This document shows, piece by piece, positions 52,375-62,560 of a DNA stretch of 64,000 nt. The stretch covers positions 66,320,816 through 66,384,815 of the forward strand of contig NC_132919.1 of NCBI RefSeq assembly GCF_047675955.1, in the 5' to 3' direction. The notes below the pieces were generated by a model. The model was not told the DNA's origin, did not search any database, and worked only from the letters and a program-made list of their open reading frames with translations. The position numbers and the translations under genes are program-made. The DNA comes from Chlorocebus sabaeus (taxonomy: Eukaryota; Chordata; Mammalia; Primates; Cercopithecidae). Numbering within the stretch: position 1 is the stretch's first letter; each line of letters begins with the position of its first letter.

Positions 52375-52592
52375 GTTTTGTTTTGTCTGAGACAGGGTCT
52401 GCCTCTGTTGCCCAGGCTGGAGTGCAGTGGTGTGATCATGGCTCCCTGCAGCGTCAACCTCCCTAGCTGAGGCAATTCTCCTGCCTCAGCACCCTGAGAA
52501 CCTGGGACCACAGGCTGGCATGCCACCATGCCCAGCTAATTTTTTTTGTTTGTTTGGTATTTTTTGTAGAGATAGAGTTTCTTCATATTGCC
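52375..52592 (-). mobile_element. 5'-truncated Alu
   Basis: AluJ-like; stops at TTCATATTGCCCATC. Confidence 0.85.
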
Positions 52593-52622
52593 CATCACCA
52601 TTGTATTTTTGTTATTTTCATG

Positions 52623-52927
52623 GTTTTTTTGTTTGTATGTTTTTTGAGATGGAGTCTTCCTCTGTCACTCAGCCTGGCGTGCAGTGGTACGATCTCAGCT
52701 CACTGCAGCCTCCACCTCCTAGGTTCAAGTGATTCTCCTGCCTTCACCTCCTGATTAACTGGGATTACAGGCACACGCCACCACATCCAACTAATTTTTG
52801 TATTTTTAGTAGAGACAGGGTTTCACCACATTGGTCAGGCTGGTCTCAAACTCCTGACCTCAGGTGATCCACCTGCCTCACCCTCCCAAAGTACTGGGAT
52901 TACAGGTGTGAGCCACGGCGCCCAGCC
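52623..52927 (-). mobile_element. Alu (AluS-like)
   Basis: Full length. Confidence 0.92.
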
Positions 52928-53313
52928 TATCACTGCATTTTTAAACCCAAGCTGACTCTTTGTCTTTTAGTGGGAGAATTCAATCTGTTCACATTTTGTT
53001 TAACAATTGATCTACTGTACTTGATTTGATTACCTTTGGCTTGTTTTACATTTATTGGTTTACCTTGCAGTTTTTTCCCTCTGATCTGGTTATCCATTTC
53101 CTTTTTCTTCCTGTTACACTTTGCATTTCATTACTGGCAGCTGTCTCTTCTCTGGGGTTCCTAATCAAACACATATTCTTTAGCACATGCCTCGATGGGG
53201 ATTCTTTTCTCAGCACCCTCATCTGAAAGTTACAGAACCTGTCATTCTGTAGACTCCGGTCTTTTTTCAGCTTAGGAACATCTATTTGTTGCTTGATTTG
53301 ATTCTTGTTTCTT

Positions 53314-53614
53314 TATTTTTTATTTTTTTGAGACAGGGTCTTACTCTGCCACTCAGGCTGGAGTGCTGTGGCACCATCACGGTTCACTGCAGCCTCGACC
53401 TCCTGGGTTCAAGTGATCCTTCCACCTCAGCCTTCTGAGAAGCTGGGAATACAGGCGCCCGCCACCACGCCCAGCTAATTTTGTTTGTAGTTTTTGGAGA
53501 GACAAAGTTTCACCACGTTGCCCGGGCTGGTCTTAAATTTCTGGACTCAAGCAGTCTGCCTGCCTCCGCCTCCCAAAGTTCTGGGATTACAGGCGTGAGC
53601 CACTGCGCCCGTCC
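53314..53614 (-). mobile_element. Alu (AluJ-like)
   Basis: Long target duplication beginning TGTTGCTTGATT on both sides. Confidence 0.92.
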
Positions 53615-53844
53615 TGTTGCTTGATTATTGTTTCTTTCACCACCTTTTCTTTCCTTTGCATATGAGCACTCCTGACTGGGTCCCCCCATTTATCTTTGGC
53701 CTCTTTATTTCATTCTTGGTGTACTTTTTGCTCCGAGGTTTGATATTTCTTCTTGACCTTCCAGGCTGCAAATTTGAATCTCAATAGTGAATTTCTTCTC
53801 CTTCAACTAGTACAATGACATATTTTAAATTCTAAAAATCAGTC

Positions 53845-54145
53845 TTTTTTTTTTTTTTTTTTTTTAGATGGAGTCTTGCTTTGTGGCCCAAGCTGAGCTG
53901 CAGTGGTGCGATCTCTGCTCACTGCAAGCTCCACCTCCCAGGTTCAGGCCATTCTCCTGCCTCAGCCTCCCGAGTAGCTGGGACTACAGGCGCCCGCTAC
54001 CACGCCCAGCTAATTTTTTGTATTTTTAGTAGAGACGGGGTTTCACCGTGTTAGCCAGGATGGTCTCAATCTCCTGACCTCGTGATCCGCCCGCCTCAGC
54101 CTCCCAAAGTGCTGGGATTACAGGTGTGAGCCACCGCACCCGGCC
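53845..54145 (-). mobile_element. Alu (AluY-like)
   Basis: Target duplication AAAATCAGTC; low divergence but lacks the monkey-type CGTCTCGG change. Confidence 0.92.
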
Positions 54146-54493
54146 AAAATCAGTCCTTTTTAAAAACTCTGCTTGATTTGAGTCTCCTTAAGAGTTTGTA
54201 TTCAAGTTGTAATTGCATTCTCCGGCCCCTCTGTTTTGCCAATAGCCTTGAATTTATTTTACTAGGTAGTATATTTACAGATATTTTTTAAGTCAAAACA
54301 ATATTTTAAAGTCTATAGTAAAAATCTCACGTGTACCCTGTTTCCCTGCTCTGTTCTCCCTCAACTCAAAAGTCACCCCTTTCATTCATTCTTTCTTAAT
54401 TCTTCCAAAGTTTCTGAGTACAAACGAGTACAACTACGACTCTGATTACTTAATTTTCTCTCTCTTAAGCAATACCGTCCTGTGTGTAAAACA

Positions 54494-54563
54494 AGGTAAA
54501 AAAACAAAACAAACAAAAAAAAAACCAAAAAACCCACAACACAACAAAACAAAAAACAAACTT
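54494..54563 (+). repeat. (CAAAA)n-like A-rich simple repeat
   Basis: Runs of CAAAA, ACAAAC and CAACAA over about 70 bases inside L1-derived intron sequence. Confidence 0.8.
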
Positions 54564-54599
54564 GTTTACTTTTTGTTTTATTTATTTCTTTGACAATGT

Positions 54600-55690
54600 A
54601 TCTTGGAGACTGTGCCTAGAGAGGTTGTGCCTCCTTCCATACAACTACAAATAATCCGTTTTACCAGTCTCCTGTTTACAGGCACGTGGAATGTTTCCTA
54701 TTTTTTACTGTTACAGCAATGCCATAATGAATACCCTTTTACATACGTACAGGTAGAAGTAGGAAAAATTCCAGAAGTGGGATTTTGGGGTCAAAAGGTA
54801 AATAATAGTTATTTGATGGGTATGTCCCATGAGGCGTGTACCAGTTTGCCCTCACCAACACAAATTAGAGTGTCTAGTCCCCAAAGCCTTGCCAACTGAC
54901 TGTTGTCGAACTTTTGTTTTCTGCCAACCTGACCATAAAATGTATTATCTTATGGTACTTTAAATTTGCATTTCTCTTTTCAGCAAGATTATCTTTTCAT
55001 ATATTTAAGGGCTGTTTGTCCCCCCCCTTTTTTTTTTTCTGTGCCTTTTTTTTTTCTGTGAATGGTCTATTTATATCCTTTGCCTGTTTCTGTATTGGGT
55101 TGTTGGGTTTTTTTCTTATTGAGTTATAGTACCTTTTTCTATACTAGGGAAAATAGCCCTTTGTCTGTTATTACCAGTCATAATTCCCTCCCCCACCCTG
55201 ATTGTCTTTTGACTCTGTTAATAGCATTATTTTGCCATGCAAGTTTTCTTAAAGTATACTTATGTAGTCTGATGTATCACTCGTTTATTTTATGGCTTTT
55301 ATATTTTGAGTCTTTGTTACAAAGTCTTTTATAGATATATACATACAGCGTATTTAAGTCTTTTATATATATACAGACAGAGCATAGTTTATATTATATA
55401 TATTTATATATACATACAGCATATTGAAGTCTTTTATATATAGACATAAAATATATAGGCTTATATATATGTATATACATACAGCATATTAGATTTTGTT
55501 TCCTTCTTTGATTATATTTATGGCTTCATTTTTAAAAATTTAAATCTTTAATCCTTTGAGGGTTATTGTGGATGGACAGAGTGAGATGTGGACCCTCCCT
55601 TATTTATATACGTGTTTATTTATTTGTTTATCTCTGGATGGGCAGTCAGTTGTCCTGTGGCCTTTCACTGACAAGTTTGTCTTTCCCCAT
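54600..55690 (-). mobile_element. L1M-type 3' region on minus strand
   Basis: AAATTCCAGAAGTGGGATTT and CATGAGGCGTGTACCAGTTT match the L1M 3' region. It ends at the 51-bp minisatellite. Confidence 0.65.
55325..55490 (+). repeat. AT-rich irregular tandem repeat
   Basis: TATATACATACAGC followed by TATT, AAGTCTTTTATATATA recurs three to four times with variable spacing. It is nearly pure A/T plus CAG islands and could melt or extrude easily. Confidence 0.75.
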
Positions 55691-55709
55691 GATCTGTGAT
55701 GGCATCTTT

Positions 55710-55862
55710 AGTGCGTCCTGGGTCCGGGCTGTGCTGGGGTCTGGTGGCGGCGGCCGGTTTAGTGCGTCCTGGGTCCCGGTTGTGCTGAGGTCTGGTGGCG
55801 GCGGCTGGTTTAGTGCGCCCTGGGTCCCGGCTGTGCTGGGGTCTGGTGGCGGCAGCTGGTTT
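55710..55862 (+). repeat. 51-bp GC-rich minisatellite, three copies
   Basis: Units 55710-55760, 55761-55811 and 55812-55862 each start AGTGCGYCCTGGGTCC and end GGTTT, with few substitutions. The surroundings are AT-rich L1-derived DNA. The period is a multiple of three, so the reading frame through it is a 17-residue repeat, but nothing supports translation. Confidence 0.93.
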
Positions 55863-56462
55863 GGTGGTTCTGTCTGTTCCCCCTGCTGAGCTGTCACAGA
55901 GTGAGTTTATATATCTTTGCTCCCCAGAGCTGGGGTCGAGCTGCAGGAGTACCCCACTTGGTGGGGGGAGCCCTAGAGTGGAGAAGGCATGGTGGTCTCT
56001 GCCAGTGGGCCTTGGGCATGGGACGTCTGTGATGTCAAAACACCAGCAGGAATTCTCCCTGTCTCCTTGGGGCCCTGGCCTTACAGGTAGAGACTACCTG
56101 GCCCACCTGTTTGGACCCCTGAGCTCCTGGGCACAAGGATACAAGAACCACCCTGCCTTCTGCCTGGGGTCCCATGATGGGCCAGCCTGCCCCAGGGTTC
56201 CCCTGGGAGCCTCCACCTCAGACACAGCCTTTCACCTGTGCCAGCCAGGTCCTACCCACCCGCTGCCCCAGCCTCTGCTTGACTTAGGCAGTAGCAGGTC
56301 GCAGTTGGGAGCAGAGGGGAACAGGGCATGTTGAAGTGGCCTTATTCCCAGAATGCCGGCTCCAGAGCTGTGTCTAAAAGCGAGAGGAACTACTTTGTAA
56401 CACATCGGGAGCAGGGGAAGCTGAAGGGCAAGTCTATTTCCAGGTGAGAAATAATGAACAAC

Positions 56463-56609
56463 TTTTTTTCTTTTCTTTTTTGAGACCTGGTCTCGCTCTG
56501 TCACCCAGGCTGGAGTGCAGTGGTGCGATCATGGCTCACTGCAGCCTCAATCTCCTGGGCTCAAGCAGTCCTCCCACTTCGTCCTCCCAAATAGCGGAGA
56601 GCACAGGCT
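56463..56609 (-). mobile_element. 5'-truncated Alu
   Basis: Right arm only, ends near GAGAGCACAGGCTT. Confidence 0.87.
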
Positions 56610-56700
56610 TATATGGTAGCGACAGTGAGGATGGAGAATAGTAAAAAAGTTTGAAGGAATTTTTTTTTTTTTTACTTTTTATTATGAAAATGTCCAAATA

Positions 56701-56834
56701 GGCTGGGCCTGGTGGCTCCTGCCTATAATCCTAGCACTTTGGGAGGCCGAAGCGGGAGGATTGCTTGAACTCAGGAGTTCAAGACCAGCCTGAAAAACAC
56801 AGTGAGACCTTGCCTCGATATTAAAAATAAGTAA
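56701..56834 (+). mobile_element. Alu left monomer (FLAM/FAM-like)
   Basis: Monomeric, tail begins after TTGCCTCGATATT. Confidence 0.85.
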
Positions 56835-56896
56835 ATACATTTTAAATTTAAAACTAAATAAAAGAAAATGTCTAACATGAAGAAAAGTAAAAATAA

Positions 56897-57197
56897 TTTT
56901 TTTTTTTTTTTTTTTGAGACAGAATCTTGCTCTGTCACTCAGGCTAGAGGGCTATGGCACAATCTCAGCTCACTGCAATCTCTACCTTCCAGGTTCAAGC
57001 GATTCTCATGTCTCAGCCTCCCGAGTAGCTGGAATTACAGGCACGCGCCACCACGCCTGGCTAATTTTCGTATTCTTAGTAGAGACGGGGTTTCAGCATG
57101 TTGGCCAGGCTGGTCTCGAACTCCTGATCTCAGGTGATCCACCTACCTCTGCCTCCCAAGGTGCTGGGATTACAGGTGTGAGCCACCATGCCTGGAC
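56897..57197 (-). mobile_element. Alu, cluster member 1
   Basis: Full length; first of three same-strand Alus in a row. Confidence 0.92.
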
Positions 57198-57204
57198 AAA
57201 AAGA

Positions 57205-57519
57205 ATTTTTGTTGTTGTTTTTGTTTGTTTGTTTTTTGAGACCAAGTCTTGCTCTGTTGCCCAGCCTGGAGTGCAATGGCACAATCTCGTCTTATTGCAA
57301 CCTCTGCCTCCCGGGTTCGAGTGATACTCCTGCCTGAGCCTCCCAAGTAGCTGGGATTACATGCATATGCCACCATGCCCCACTAATTTTTCTATTTTTA
57401 GTAGAGAAGGGTTTTTGCCATGTTGGCCAGGCTGGTCTCAAATGTCTGATATCAGGTGATCCGTCTACCTCGGCCTCCCGAAGTGCTAGGATTACAGGCA
57501 TAAGACACCACGCCCAGCC
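57205..57519 (-). mobile_element. Alu, cluster member 2
   Basis: Full length, begins eight bases after member 1 ends. Confidence 0.92.
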
Positions 57520-57526
57520 AAAAATA

Positions 57527-57823
57527 ATTTTTTTTTTTTTTTTTGAGACAGAGTTTCACTTTTGTTGCCCAGGCTACAGTGCAATGGCTTGATCTCGGCT
57601 CACTGCAACCTCTACCTCCTGGGTTCAAGCGATTCCCCAGTCTCCTGAGTAGCTGGGATTACAAGTGTGGGCCACCATGCCCGGCTAATTTTTTTGTATT
57701 TTTAGTAGAGACGAGGTTTATCCATGTTGGTCAGGCTAGTCTCAAACTCGCGACCTCAGGTGATCCGCCCACCTTGGCCTCCCAAAGTGCTGGGATTACA
57801 GGCGTGAGCCACCTCACCCAGCC
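57527..57823 (-). mobile_element. Alu, cluster member 3
   Basis: Full length, again about eight bases from member 2. Confidence 0.92.
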
Positions 57824-57848
57824 AATAATATTTTTAAAAAATGAATAC

Positions 57849-58151
57849 GGGCTGGGCTCAGTGGCTCACGCCTGTAATCCCAGCACTTTGGGAGGCTGAG
57901 GCAGGCGGATCACAAGGTCGGGAGTTTGAGACCAGCCTGCCCAAGATTGTGAAACCCTGTCTCTACTAAAAATACAAAAAATTAGCTGGGCATGGTGGTG
58001 GGTGCCTGTAATCCCAGCTACTCAGGAGGCAGAGGCAGAGAATTGCTTGAACCTGGGAGGCAGAGGTTGCAGTGAGCCGAGATCGCGCCACTGCACTCTA
58101 GCCTGGGCGACAAAGCTAGACTCTGTCTCAAAAAATAAAAAATAAAAAAAA
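57849..58151 (+). mobile_element. Alu, cluster member 4 (opposite strand)
   Basis: Full length, head-to-head with member 3 across about 25 bases. Confidence 0.92.
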
Positions 58152-58169
58152 GAATACAATTACCTATTG

Positions 58170-58560
58170 CCTAGATTTAACAATAGCAAGGAGCCAGCAT
58201 CTTGCTGGCTGCTGTACTAGAAGAAAAAAAAAGAGAGAAAAGAGAAAAAACAATATTTGCCATGTTTATTTTTATTTATTTATTGCTGATGAATTATAAA
58301 TTCTAGATATATTTCACCCTTGAAAACTTCACCATGCATCTCTGAAAAGTGTTGTCTTTCTCCATAAACACCCTATCATTAATATATCTGACAAAATTAA
58401 CAATAATTCCTTAGTGTCATCTATGACCTAAGCCATCATCAGATTTCTGCCTTATCCTAAAACATTTCTCTCACAGCTGGTTTGTTTGGTTCAGGATCCC
58501 GTCCAAGGCCAAGCCTTGCATCTGGCTGTCTCTTCAATCTCCGTTGAAGAGCCCCGCCCT
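58170..58560 (-). mobile_element. Old L1 3'UTR-like fragment
   Basis: GGTTCAGGATCCCGTCCAAG and GGCTGTCTCTTCAATCTCC resemble L1M 3'UTR sequence. Confidence 0.5.
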
Positions 58561-59274
58561 TTCCTTCTGCCTGGACACTGACTCATTGCCCTGCCTGCAA
58601 GGTGTCTGCTTCCTTGCAGCAGTGTTTCCGTCTTCCTCTAACCCTGGTGTTACCTGAGAACTGGTAGGTAGGTCTGCAAGGCTTAGGCTGGTTGGATCAA
58701 TGGGGCTCAGCGTCAGATGAGGCAAAGCCAGCAGGAGGCAAGGATGATTCTACCTTGAGTGACAGAGGTAGATGTCACTCAGATGCTGAGATGGGGGAAG
58801 GAGGAGGGAGAGGACAAATTTGATTTGGGGCACACAGCTTTTGACATGTACAAAGGACATCCAGATGGCAGTGGGATATGTGAGCCTGGAGACTTTGCTG
58901 CGAGTTGTTCCTCTACAGCCGGTGGGGCTGGGCTCTCCCAAGGCAGTGGAGTGAGAAGCCAGGTGAGACACCAAGCATGAGGCCGTGGCAGACGAGGTGG
59001 AGCTTGGGGCCCAATTGCTGAGCAGTAGCAGAAAAAAAGAAGGAAAACCAGGAGGCCTGGCCTGAGGAAGCCCAAGAAGGAGAGGATTTTAAAGAGCCAA
59101 CACTGGAGAGAAGTCAGGCCAGAGAAGGACCAGGTCTGTCATCAAGGAAGTGGTGGAAGGCCAGCAGTTAGCTGGCTGTCTAAGTGAGGGGACAGAGAAG
59201 TTGGCTCAAAAAGGAGGAAGGAAAAAGGAATTAGTTGTTAAAAGGGGATGCAGAGCTGGGTCCAGGGAACAAAC

Positions 59275-59578
59275 TTTTTTTTTTTTTGAGATGAACTCTC
59301 TCTCTGTCACCCAGGCTGGAGAGCAACGGTGTGATCTCTACTCACTGCAACCTCTGGGGTTCAAGTGGTTTTCCTGCTTCAGCCTCCCAAGCAGCTGGGA
59401 CTATAGGCGCCCGCCACCACACCTGGCTATTTTGTGTGTGCGTGTGTGTGTATTTTTAGTAGAGATGGGGTTTCACCATGTTGGCCAGGCTGGTCTTGAA
59501 CTCCTGACCTGAAGTGATCCACCTGCCTCAGCCTCCCAAAGTGCTGGGATTACAGGAGTGAGCCGCTGTGCCCGGCCA
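59275..59578 (-). mobile_element. Alu with internal (TG)n expansion
   Basis: The A-rich middle has become GTGTGTGCGTGTGTGTG at about 59433. Confidence 0.9.
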
Positions 59579-59604
59579 ACATTTTCTTTTTATGATGGAG
59601 AGAC

Positions 59605-59891
59605 CAACTGGGTGCAGTGGCTCATGCCTGTAATCCCAGCACTTTGGGAGGCTGAGGTGGGAGGATTTCTTGAGCCCAAGGATCTCAAGGATTTCTTGAG
59701 ATCAACACCAGCCTAGGCAACATAGTGAGACCGTCTCTAAAAAAAAAAAGCTGGGCATGGTGGTGTGGGCCAGTACTGCCAGCTACTTGGGAGGCTGAAG
59801 CAGAAGGATTGCTTGAGTCCAAGAAGTCAAAGCTGCAGTGAACCGTGATCGTGCCACTGCCCTCCAGCCTGGGCGACAGAGGAAGACGCTG

Positions 59892-59924
<33 letters not shown>
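59605..59924 (+). mobile_element. Alu (AluJ-like) with a 29-base A tail
   Basis: Diverged body, with a small GGATCTCAAGGATTTCTTGA internal duplication. Confidence 0.9.
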
Positions 59925-59927
<3 letters not shown>

Positions 59928-60242
59928 TGAGGCTTTGAGTTTGTTGAAATGAGAAAGGGACAAAGGTAGTCAGAAGGGAAGGGTTGGAGATTTGAGGTGA
60001 GGCCACTTCCGAACAAGTGGGAGCCTATGGAGTCCTTCAGGCCTGGGCTGGGGAGGTTGGCTTGGATGGCAGGACCCTGTGCCTTCCACTGGGGGAGGGC
60101 GAAGGAATGGGGGGTACAAACACAGATACGTTTGAGGGGGTGGGCAGAAGGTGACTACTCTTTGGTCTCATTTTCCCACCTCCCTAGCCTGGCTCATCCC
60201 TACAGGCTTCGCTCGCTGGGAGGTTCCCTCATGGACCATTTA

Positions 60243-60542
60243 TTTTATTTATTTTTTTTTGAGACGGAGTCTCGCTCTGTCACCCAGGCTGGAGTGCAGT
60301 GGTGTGATCTTGGTTCACTGCAACCTCTGCCTCCCAGGTTCAAGCAATTCTCCTGCCTCAGCCTCCTGAGTAGCTGGAATTACAGGTGCATGCCACCACG
60401 CCCAGCTAATTTTTGTATTTTTAGTAGAGACGGGGTTTCACTATGTTGGCCAGGCTGGTCTGAAACTTCTCACCTCAAGTGATCCTCCTGCCTCAGCCTT
60501 CCAAAGTGCTGGGATTACAGGCCTGAGCCACCGCGCCCGGCC
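60243..60542 (-). mobile_element. Alu (AluS-like)
   Basis: Target duplication CCTCATGGACCATTT/CCTCATGGACCGTTT. Confidence 0.93.
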
Positions 60543-61090
60543 CCTCATGGACCGTTTCTGATCCCTCCTGGCCCCAGAAGCCCTACTGGGTCTCTGCCAG
60601 CCTCACTTAGAGCACAGGCAGTGTGAGCTCTGAGGAGGCCCCACCCCAGCTCCCACCCTGCCTTGGAGGAGCAGGCCAGGCAGGCAGCCCCATGAGGTCA
60701 CCCAGAGACTGGGGACAGAGTCCACAGCTGAGGGCACCCAACTGAAACCAGAAGCCAGAAAAGCAGAAGTGCAGGCCTGCTTTCCCCCAATCCCCATGGG
60801 TGTGGGAACCCAGGACCCGCGCAGCTCTTTCACAGAACCAGCCCTGTGACAGGGTAGGGTTGACAGCTCTGTTCTACACATGAAGAAGCTGAGGCCAGAA
60901 ATTCAAGCGGCTGCTCGGCGGGCAGCTGAAGTAGAGTTCTAGACAAGAGCCCAAGTCTCTGGACTCCAGCTCCACTCTTTTTCCGTTTGAATCAATGGAA
61001 GCTTCTGCCCCAAGCCCAAGAAAAGGGTCTCACCTGAAACTGTTAGGTTTGGAATCTCCCCCTACATCCATGCAATAAGATTACACTAAG

Positions 61091-61390
61091 CCAGCTGGGC
61101 TGCTCATGTCTGTAATCCCAGCACTTTGGGAGACCAAGGCGGCGGATCACTTGAGGTCAGGAGTTTGAGACCAGCCTGGCCAACATGATGAAACCCCGTC
61201 TCTACTAAAAGTACAAAAAGTAGCTGGGCATGGTGACAGGCACCTGTAATCCCAGCTACTCAGGAAGCTGAGGCAGGAGAATCACTTGAGCCTGGGAGGC
61301 AGAGATTGCAGTGAGCTGAGATCGAGCCACTGCACTCCAGCCTCGGTAACAGAGTAAGACTCCATATTAAAAAAAAGAAAAAAAAAAAAA
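61091..61390 (+). mobile_element. Alu (AluS-like)
   Basis: Target duplication AAGATTACACTAAG/AAGATTATACTGAG. Confidence 0.92.
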
Positions 61391-62518
61391 GATTATACTG
61401 AGCTGTGGTGCCTCACCTGGGAGGCACAGTCAAATCACCCGAGGAGGCTTCAAATTAAACACTTTCCCCAGGTCCCAGTCCAAACCACTTCCATCAGAAT
61501 CTCAGAGGGCTGGGCTAGGCACGGCTCCCCAACGCCTAATGAGGCCTGAGGCCCAGGACCCTGTGGGGTCACCCCCAGCTCCCCCGATCCTGCCCCTGGA
61601 CATGTAGCTCTGGGTCAGGACGGGATGGTTAAGGGGAGACCCAGTTTCTGTCCTGGAGAACATGTGTCTGGGGGAGGGACCTGTCATGTGGACACAGCTG
61701 AGCTCCTTGAGGCAAAGATCACCATTCTTTCCAGCTCCCCCTCCACCTGGCCTGGGTGGCACAGAGCACATTCACTGAGTCAACAAAGGACACCGTGTCC
61801 CCTCACCAGCCCCTGAGTCAGTTCCTGGACCAAGTCCTGGTTTGGAGGCATTCATTTTGCTTCTAGCCCCAGAGGACTGGGTCTTCCTAGTGCACCTGCT
61901 CCTGCCCCAGCACTTCCTATGAGGGTTTGGGAGGGAAGAGTGAGGTCAGAGCGGGGGGAGGAGGGGTGTTGTGCACCTGGTTTGTTCTAGAACCTCCCCT
62001 GATCCTCCCCCTTGTGCCTCTCAGAGACATGAGGGTGTGGTGGAGGGAGGCAGACCCCACTGGGGAGTCACTGTGGTCATCACCTCCTCTCGCTGGGGGA
62101 AGGGAAGCCCAGACAGGGCCTGAGAGCCAACTTCTGTGGCTAAGAGCAGGCAGGAACTATGTGAGTTTGTTCAGTCCCTATAGTTTGGGGCTGGAGCTCC
62201 CTGGGAGACCCCCATCATGGGGGCCCAGCTTCCTACTGGGGAAGAGAAGCAGGTGAGATGCCAGGTGAGTTGCTGGCTGCCCATTCTGTAGTCCCAGCCC
62301 TGACACTGACACTCCTGGCCCCAGGCACAGGGAGTCCCTGCCCCCCATTCTACCTGCAGGGCAGTGCTGAGGGCCTGAGTTCCACACCTGTCCTCCTCTC
62401 TCCCCTCCCCACCCAGCTCCTCCCTGGTGGCTCAGAGTTTCTGGCCTCTCTGGAATTTACAGAGGCTCTTCCTGTCTCTGGAACCTGGTTGCATATCCCT
62501 TGGTGACCTGTCATATGC

Positions 62519-62560
62519 ACGCACACGTGTGTGTGGTGTGTGTGTGTATGTGTGTGTGAG
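62519..62560 (+). repeat. (GT)n microsatellite
   Basis: Mostly uninterrupted GT repeats with one GTGGT and one GTATG interruption, in ARHGAP27 intron 1. Confidence 0.85.

Larger units (their letters stand above)
51345..54600 (-). mobile_element. Old L1 (ORF2 region) on minus strand, broken by five Alus
   Basis: Pieces lie at about 51345-51600, 51909-52374, 52928-53310, 53615-53844 and 54146-54490. AT-rich with L1 ORF2 antisense features such as GGGAGAATTCAATCTGTTC. Confidence 0.65.

Noticed and set aside
54914..55334. Hydrophobic short frames suggesting small membrane proteins
   Set aside because: Phe/Leu/Ser-rich translations of T-rich antisense L1 sequence.
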